Positions 23,744-26,913 of a DNA stretch of 26,913 nt are shown here, in pieces. The DNA is taken from IMG/VR virus record IMGVR_UViG_3300048672_000732, positions 1 to 26,913 of that record; one strand, given 5' to 3'. How positions within the stretch are numbered: position 1 is the stretch's first letter; each line of letters starts with the position of its first letter. Both the position numbers and the translations under genes were made by a program. Source of the stretch: a virus. The notes below the pieces were generated by a model. It saw only the letters and a list, made by a program, of their open reading frames with translations. It was not told the origin of the DNA and searched no databases.

Positions 23744-24382
23744 CTACTCTTTAAGTTCCTTGGGCTTCCCTACAATCTTGCCTTCAATAACCTTTGGAGC
23801 ATCCTCTCCATCTGGCATCTCGATCTTCAGGGCCAGATAAGTAGTACTACCATTATCGCCAGTACCCTTATAAGCTTGGTAATCCTTAAATGCCGTGCCC
23901 TTCATGGTTTCTAGGGTGGCCACCTTATCACGCTTCTCTAACCAATAATTTAGGTTATCGACGGCCTTAGGGATAATCTCGTATTCAATGCGAGTCATGG
24001 GATCACTAAACTGTAGCCAGCCTTCAGCTTTGGCTTGCCTAATGATAGCCTGCAGGGTAGTTCGTCCAATCCCTAATTTTTCTGCAATCTCTACATTCGT
24101 AATCGTAGGATTCTTAAGCCGCATCGCTACCCACTGAGCAATATAGTAGCGAGCATTATCCTTACGTTTGAATAGGGGTAGCTCAGCATGGATTACTGGA
24201 GCATGAGGATCTACGAATATTGTTTTCGTAGGCGTGGAACTCTCATCTGCCCTACTTGGTCCAACTGGTCCAATGAGGGCTTTCGAGGCCCTGGGGCGTG
24301 GGCTACAGACGAAACACCTACACCCAAGCTTGTGTTTTCCAGGTCCAACTTGGCGGAGAGGCGGGCTATCTGTTTCTGACAA
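23744..24382 (-). CDS. Terminase small-subunit candidate (HTH protein)
   Basis: 212 residues. A basic N-terminal region contains GCRCFVC (a C-x-C-x-x-C pattern at 20-26). A helix-turn-helix follows at about 92-122: ITNVEIAEKLGIGRTTLQAI, then IRQAKAEGWLQF. Next comes EYEIIPKAVDNLNYWLEKRD and TAFKDYQAYKGTG, a segment that recurs in phage TerS proteins where it forms the oligomerising part. The position, a few genes before terL in a packaging operon, agrees. TerS binds the packaging site and recruits the large subunit. A regulatory HTH protein is the alternative. Confidence 0.7.
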   Translation of the reverse strand: MSETDSPPLRQVGPGKHKLGCRCFVCSPRPRASKALIGPVGPSRADESSTPTKTIFVDPHAPVIHAELPLFKRKDNARYYIAQWVAMRLKNPTITNVEIAEKLGIGRTTLQAIIRQAKAEGWLQFSDPMTRIEYEIIPKAVDNLNYWLEKRDKVATLETMKGTAFKDYQAYKGTGDNGSTTYLALKIEMPDGEDAPKVIEGKIVGKPKELKE

Positions 24383-24406
24383 AAGAGATCAAACCCTTCT
24401 GCTTCA

Positions 24407-24505
24407 CTACTTGGTTGGCTGAGGCTGAGGCTTCTTTGGATTGGGGACTTTGCCATCTGGTCTAAGCTCAGGGCGGTCTTTCTGTGGAAAACTAGGGGAC
24501 ATCAT
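24407..24505 (-). CDS. 32-residue Pro/Lys-rich peptide
   Basis: A short frame from ATG 24505 (or the adjacent ATG 24502) to TAG 24407. The 24505 ATG shares one base with the stop of the gene upstream (TAATG), and GAGG lies 4 or 7 bases before the two ATGs. The peptide starts MMSPSFPQKDRPELRPDG and ends PKKPQPQPTK. Its composition suggests a disordered peptide. It fills the gap before the TerS candidate. Whether it is made is uncertain. Confidence 0.5.
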   Translation of the reverse strand: MMSPSFPQKDRPELRPDGKVPNPKKPQPQPTK

Positions 24506-24708
24506 TAAACCTCATCTTCTTGGACTGTATCATAAGCTTCATGGAGCCAGCCATTTGCATCTGGGAGCCCCTTCCGCTCTGGTACCGGGTGATTTAGCTC
24601 ATTAGCACCTACATTATTGTAGTGCTCATCCCAGGAGGCAGTATTTGGAGAACTAGCCTCTGGACTAATGCTAAGGGCAGGACTGCCTTCTCGCTGTGGG
24701 AGCGCCAT
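24505..24708 (-). CDS. First gene of the structural operon, 67-residue acidic protein
   Basis: It starts MALPQREGSPALSISPEASS and continues with NTASWDEHYNNVGANELNHP, ending AYDTVQEDEV. The first part is Ser/Pro-rich and the second half acidic. AAAGGAATAAT lies before the ATG. It is the leader gene of the long leftward operon, about 165 bases after the promoter start. No motif gives a function. Its overlap with the next 32-codon frame supports a coupled pair. Confidence 0.65.
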   Translation of the reverse strand: MALPQREGSPALSISPEASSPNTASWDEHYNNVGANELNHPVPERKGLPDANGWLHEAYDTVQEDEV

Positions 24709-24875
24709 ATTATTCCTTTAGTATCAAGTAATTAGGAGGAGCCAGGTGCCGCTGCTTTTGGCTATTGTACCTGGCATTTGTTAATCTCAATATAGCTTGG
24801 TGGGGAGGGAGTAAGCTATAGAGAACAAAGCGGTTTTGTGGGTCTTGGATAAGTTAATTCATCATTAAATGGTAT
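24709..24875 (-). promoter_or_regulatory. Leader RNA of the leftward operon with hairpin and anti-SD motif
   Basis: About 165 bases between the predicted start of the leftward transcript and the first gene. It contains GCCAGGT (24741-24747 on the plus strand) pairing with ACCTGGC (24769-24775), a 7-bp stem. On the coding strand this is directly followed by TCCTCCT (24740-24734), complementary to a ribosome-binding site. The AAAGGA of the first gene lies just downstream, so pairing could hide it. A second small hairpin (ACAAA/TTTGT) is at 24823-24837. A translation-control role is inferred. Confidence 0.45.
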
Positions 24876-24881
24876 GTTCAG

Positions 24882-24911
24882 AGTATAGCACAAGTACAGC
24901 TAAGTTGTCAA
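24882..24911 (-). promoter_or_regulatory. Leftward sigma-70 promoter of the structural operon
   Basis: On the minus strand TTGACA (24911-24906) is separated by 18 bases from TATACT (24887-24882). This is a full match to the -35 consensus and a near match to -10. It points into the leftward block, with a predicted start near 24,875. It lies opposite the rightward promoter, with about 80 AT-rich bases between the two -35 boxes. Confidence 0.7.
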
Positions 24912-24992
24912 GTGGTCATTATTTAATAGCTGTTTTACAGCATTTTTAGGCTTATGGGGGCTATATTACATGATTTTGGCATATAGGTAGGT

Positions 24993-25021
24993 TTGACACA
25001 GCTAGCTTATGGCTATATACT
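24993..25021 (+). promoter_or_regulatory. Rightward sigma-70 promoter
   Basis: TTGACA at 24993-24998, a 17-base spacer and TATACT at 25016-25021 make a near-perfect sigma-70 promoter facing right. The expected transcript start, about 7 bases after the -10, coincides with the ATG at 25028. It would drive the small peptide and possibly the rightward genes beyond 25,967. Confidence 0.75.
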
Positions 25022-25027
25022 ATCACC

Positions 25028-25099
25028 ATGCTTATATTTCTAGCCCTCATAGCCGCTGTCTACTACCTATCGTCTGGTCAAGATTGGCAAGGCAAATAG
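25028..25099 (+). CDS. 23-residue membrane peptide, apparently leaderless
   Basis: ATG at 25028, TAG at 25097-25099. The peptide begins MLIFLALIAAVYYL and ends SSGQDWQGK. The first ~14 residues could span a membrane or form a signal-like helix. The predicted transcription start falls on or next to the ATG, so the message would have no ribosome site and would be translated as a leaderless mRNA. Alternatively the frame is a chance open stretch beneath the promoter. It needs direct evidence. Confidence 0.4.
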   Translation: MLIFLALIAAVYYLSSGQDWQGK

Positions 25100-25116
25100 G
25101 GGGTGGGGAAAATTTC

Positions 25117-25161
25117 TACTGACATATTCATGATCCTATATAGAAGGGGTATTTGTCAGTA
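25117..25161. repeat. 8-bp inverted repeat, operator-like
   Basis: TACTGACA (25117-25124) and TGTCAGTA (25154-25161) are perfect reverse complements, 29 bases apart, about 95 bases downstream of the rightward promoter start. The arms could be half-sites for a dimeric regulator or a weak hairpin. The spacing of nearly three helical turns would place both arms on similar faces. Confidence 0.6.
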
Positions 25162-25438
25162 AACTATAAGTTAGCACTCTTGTTAGCTATCTATCTATCT
25201 AGATTTTAGCACCCTTTACCTTACACTCCGCCTTTGGCTTCCCAGAAAAACCAGGTTAAGCTAACAACCTTGTAATCAATGGGTTATAAGCTTAGCTTAT
25301 TCAATAAGTGCCTAAAAGTGCCTGATTTTAGGTATATTTCAGCCTATTGATACCTGCCTGCCTATCCACTATTTCTCTCTAACCTACTGCAAACAAAGAC
25401 TTTAGCTAGTTTGACCCTTTTTAAATTTTCTGGTGAAG

Positions 25439-25492
25439 ACACCCCCACCCCCCTGGGGTGTGCAACTGTGTGCAGGAGGGGGACCCCGGGGT
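25439..25492. repeat. G/C-tract block with two palindromes
   Basis: ACACCCC (25439-25445) pairs with GGGGTGT (25455-25461), and ACCCCGGGGT (25483-25492) is a perfect 10-bp palindrome. Between them are further G and C tracts (GGAGGGGG). The block sits abruptly inside AT-rich DNA. It may form hairpins, or G-quadruplex-like structures on either strand. Confidence 0.6.
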
Positions 25493-25497
25493 ACTCT

Positions 25498-25716
25498 ATA
25501 TGACAACATGGTACATCAGCTAAGTCCTTATGGCTCAGTAGGTTAGTACATCCGCAAAGTAGGGATCTCCTATCTTGTTAGCAGTCAATAGGTTAGCATA
25601 TGACAGACCAAATAGGTCGGACATAGTGCCATAATCGGACATGCCTGCTAAGTCTAAGCCGGTCTATCAGTTAGCTGTTTCATAATCGAACAGACTGGAC
25701 ACGCCAGGATATGACA
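25498..25716 (+). repeat. Three ATATGACA repeats spaced 100 and 111 bases
   Basis: ATATGACA occurs at 25498-25505, 25598-25605 and 25709-25716. Between them TCGGACAT is repeated at 25617-25624 and 25635-25642, and AGTGCCATA occurs twice. The third copy has CATACT 17 bases further on, a weak promoter-like pair. The first copies do not. Possible protein-binding sites, remnants of a ~105-bp repeat, or phage promoters. Confidence 0.5.
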
Positions 25717-25759
25717 AAGCGTTCATAAAGTGCCATACTTTACGTCTAAGTCTGCTAGA

Positions 25760-25878
25760 GTTCCCTGGCAAGCGACTTGCTTCCAAGCATCCACGGCCAG
25801 TTCATACGGTCTGGCCGAGAACAAAAACCGTAAGGGGCTGCAGGCCGGCGCCACTTAGCATAATGGGCCGTCGGGAAC
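25760..25878 (+). ncRNA. Candidate structured RNA with H-type pseudoknot
   Basis: Rightward RNA from here can form a closing helix, GTTCCC (25760-25765) with GGGAAC (25873-25878). Inside are a small hairpin GGCAAG-CGA-CTTGCT (25767-25781), a 7-bp helix CGGCCAG/CTGGCCG (25794-25800 with 25811-25817), and a helix CGGC(G)CC/GGGCCG (25846-25852 with 25865-25870). The loop bases TACGGT (25805-25810) pair with ACCGTA (25827-25832), across an A-rich linker (25818-25826). This is the textbook form of an H-type pseudoknot. No known riboswitch consensus could be matched with confidence. It lies ~90 bases before the 25967 gene. Confidence 0.45.
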
Positions 25879-25966
25879 CATAGACTAGATAGGACTTAGG
25901 TCGCTATCAGTTACTAGGGGACAATGGATCGTTAGGTTCATTAGGTAGGCAGAACTGGAGCCTACA

Positions 25967-26188
25967 ATGGACTTGTCACCTGAACACAAGCTTGACGCCG
26001 CAACCAAGGGACTACGCAAAGGGATCTACTTAACAACGTACGGCAATGCTGCATATGTGGGCGGACCAAAGGCCAAAACCGCCTACGACCTCGACATGGG
26101 CGAACGGATTCCAATCACGGAAGTTACTGCAGATTTTATCCGAAAGGCCGAACCGTCAGATTCGCCAAGCTGGAAAAGGCTGAACTAG
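25967..26188 (+). CDS. 73-residue small protein, first rightward early gene
   Basis: ATG at 25967 with GGAG 6 bases before. It begins MDLSPEHKLDAATKGLRKGI and continues with LTTYGNAAYVGGPKAKTAYD and ERIPITEVTADFIRKAEPSD. It ends WKRLN. It looks like a small mixed alpha/beta domain, and the composition is less beta-rich than the structural genes. Codon and base composition are more GC-rich than the leftward block. No motif recognised; first of the rightward genes, hence probably early and non-structural. Confidence 0.7.
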   Translation: MDLSPEHKLDAATKGLRKGIYLTTYGNAAYVGGPKAKTAYDLDMGERIPITEVTADFIRKAEPSDSPSWKRLN

Positions 26189-26192
26189 GCCA

Positions 26193-26306
26193 ATGCTCAG
26201 CCTACTTAGACTCGCATGGCACAATGTCAAGGCTCGCTGGCAGGAATGGCGGAAAAAGGCAGATTGCCTCTACATCGACAACTTCAACCGCTTTGATCGT
26301 CTCTAA
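26193..26306 (+). CDS. 37-residue Trp/Arg-rich peptide
   Basis: ATG 26193 to TAA 26304-26306, starting 4 bases after the previous gene. It begins MLSLLRLAWHNVKARWQEWR, an amphipathic and strongly basic helix, and continues KKADCLYIDNFNRFDRL. A weak AGG lies 6 bases before the ATG. The tight spacing supports translation coupled to the gene before. Function unknown. Confidence 0.55.
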   Translation: MLSLLRLAWHNVKARWQEWRKKADCLYIDNFNRFDRL

Positions 26307-26462
26307 ATCCTTTTTCAAGCTGCCTACCTAGTCAACCTAACGATCTAAAATGGTCGGCTTGATCACGCCACGACGCCGTGGTAGGCTGAGCGCACGTTCC
26401 CTGCTGGCAATCCTGCCAGGCACGGGTTTCGCACCCCCAGGGGTGCCACAAAGGGTAAGACA
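26307..26462 (+). promoter_or_regulatory. Hairpin-rich gap before the 26463 gene
   Basis: Three perfect hairpins line up: CCACG-ACGC-CGTGG (26368-26381), CTGGCA-ATCC-TGCCAG (26404-26419), and GCACCC-CCAG-GGGTGC (26431-26446). The last ends 4-10 bases before the AAAGGG ribosome site of the gene at 26463, so folding might affect its translation. No uridine tract follows, so they are not typical intrinsic terminators. No consensus promoter was seen. Confidence 0.5.
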
Positions 26463-26913
26463 ATGGCTGGAGACATCGCGCGACAGATGGCAGCAACCCC
26501 GACCAAACCGGGCAGTAAGGCAGAGGGAGTTAAGGGCAATCCCATTGCCAAACTGCTAGGGGAGCCAACGTTCAGGTTGGTAGCCAATCCCAAGTGGTAC
26601 GAGGACAAATACGACAAGGCCAAAAGCAACATGCGATTGGCTCATGTCGATTTCGTTCTCGGCAGCTTAGTCACGATTTCCGCGTCCATCTACATGGAAC
26701 GGACAATCGAGCAGCGGGCAGACGGCAGATACGCTCAGAAGTATGAGCGCTTCAGTTTGCCCAAAGGCATCACGGTCGGTAAGGATGACGCCGAAGGCCA
26801 GATCCATCTGGAAGCGTTCAAAAACGAAGTTCTGGACGGTTTCGACGCTTGGATCAAGACCGTAGAGCAGTCGTCTGGCGGCAAGGTAGGCCGATCATCC
26901 GGACGGTCAGCAG
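26463..26913 (+). CDS. Early protein of unknown function (partial, runs off right edge)
   Basis: The frame is open from the ATG at 26463 to the window end, about 150 codons, so the C-terminus is missing. AAAGGG lies 7 bases before the start. It begins MAGDIARQMAATPTKPGSKA, a low-complexity head. A folded domain follows: FRLVANPKWYEDKYDKAKSN, then MRLAHVDFVLGSLVTISASI and YMERTIEQRADGRYAQKYER. It reaches an acidic helix (EAFKNEVLDGFDAWIKTVEQ) and a Gly/Ser-rich linker. Not recognised. As a rightward early gene it may act in DNA metabolism, such as single-strand binding or replication, but no motif proves that. Confidence 0.7.
   Translation, partial: MAGDIARQMAATPTKPGSKAEGVKGNPIAKLLGEPTFRLVANPKWYEDKYDKAKSNMRLAHVDFVLGSLVTISASIYMERTIEQRADGRYAQKYERFSLPKGITVGKDDAEGQIHLEAFKNEVLDGFDAWIKTVEQSSGGKVGRSSGRSA

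Larger units (their letters stand above)
25100..25966. other. Control region without a convincing protein gene
   Basis: About 870 bases in which I see no convincing coding frame on either strand. The sequence is AT-rich to ~25,430, then a G/C-tract block, then repeats and a GC-richer foldable segment. It holds an inverted repeat (25,117-25,161), a near-palindrome ATAAGCT-T-AGCTTAT (25,286-25,300), a CCTAAAA/TTTTAGG hairpin (25,311-25,332), repeated GTTAGC and ATATGACA, and the RNA candidate. Long transcribed leader, replication origin or both are possible. A weak partial match to a DnaA box (TATCCACTA near 25,364) was not enough to call an origin. Confidence 0.6.

Noticed and set aside
24211-24456. 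Minus-strand frame of 81 codons overlapping the TerS candidate
   Set aside because: It competes in another frame with the N-terminal part of the TerS candidate and has no ribosome site. The 32-codon frame fits the gap better.
24929-24947. Hairpin GCTGT-TTT-ACAGC followed by ATTTTT, as a terminator
   Set aside because: It lies between two divergent promoters, so no rightward transcript needs ending there. The stem is only 5 bp; it may be an operator instead.
25360-25372. DnaA box
   Set aside because: TATCCACTA matches the consensus only partly and stands alone.
25794-25840. preQ1-I riboswitch
   Set aside because: The overall shape (hairpin with loop-tail pairing and A-rich tail) is similar, but the conserved loop bases cannot be matched and the pseudoknot tail does not cover a ribosome site of a gene.
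25100-25966. tRNA genes in the gene-free region
   Set aside because: No GTTCGAA-type T-loop or cloverleaf spacing could be found.
25100-25966. CRISPR array
   Set aside because: Repeats are short (6-8 bases), irregular and not spacer-separated direct repeats of 23 bases or more.

Overview
The window is part of the genome of a tailed double-stranded DNA bacteriophage, probably an uncultivated environmental one. The packaging and head genes are clear: a small-terminase candidate, large terminase with complete ATPase and nuclease motifs, portal, scaffold-like protein and an HK97-fold major capsid protein. An SU10-type head-tail adaptor, two long proteins that look like nozzle or stabilisation proteins, and no tape-measure, tail-tube or sheath protein point to a short-tailed (podovirus-like) particle. 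That morphology is inferred. The host cannot be read from the sequence; no bacterial chromosomal gene, integrase, tRNA, rRNA or CRISPR array was seen.

Layout. Positions 1 to about 24,708 form one very compact leftward (minus-strand) block of 39 genes, read from right to left. In order these are: small acidic genes, terminase small-subunit candidate, Cys-rich and small basic proteins, holin-like protein and large terminase (24.7-21.5 kb); coiled-coil protein, portal, scaffold and capsid (21.5-16.5 kb); a long series of small beta-rich virion proteins, including a beta-helix protein and a nine-repeat protein (16.5-8 kb); adaptor and nozzle-like proteins (8-3.3 kb); and a fibre module in which an anchor gene is followed by two tandem paralogous fibre-tip genes, the last cut by the window edge (2.7 kb-1). 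Many junctions overlap by 1-8 bases or are separated by 0-10 bases, which suggests translational coupling. Six of these genes are only 27-56 codons long.

Positions 24,709-25,966 are the control region. Two near-consensus sigma-70 promoters face away from each other. One (24,911-24,882) fires left into the structural operon. The other (24,993-25,021) fires right and would start its transcript at the ATG of a 23-codon membrane peptide. Beyond that lie about 870 bases without a convincing gene. They hold an 8-bp inverted repeat, repeated GTTAGC and ATATGACA motifs, a G/C-tract block and a GC-richer segment (25,760-25,878) that can fold into several helices with an H-type pseudoknot, a candidate structured RNA. 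Rightward genes follow (25,967 to the right edge): two small unknown proteins and the start of a larger unknown protein, probably the beginning of the early or replication module.

The most interesting items are the candidate structured RNA, the divergent promoter pair with its leaderless peptide, the recurring Cys zinc-ribbon motifs through the packaging module, the nine-repeat protein and its overlapping 27-residue membrane peptide, and the duplicated fibre-tip genes. All functional statements rest on reading the sequence and on family knowledge; no database search was run.
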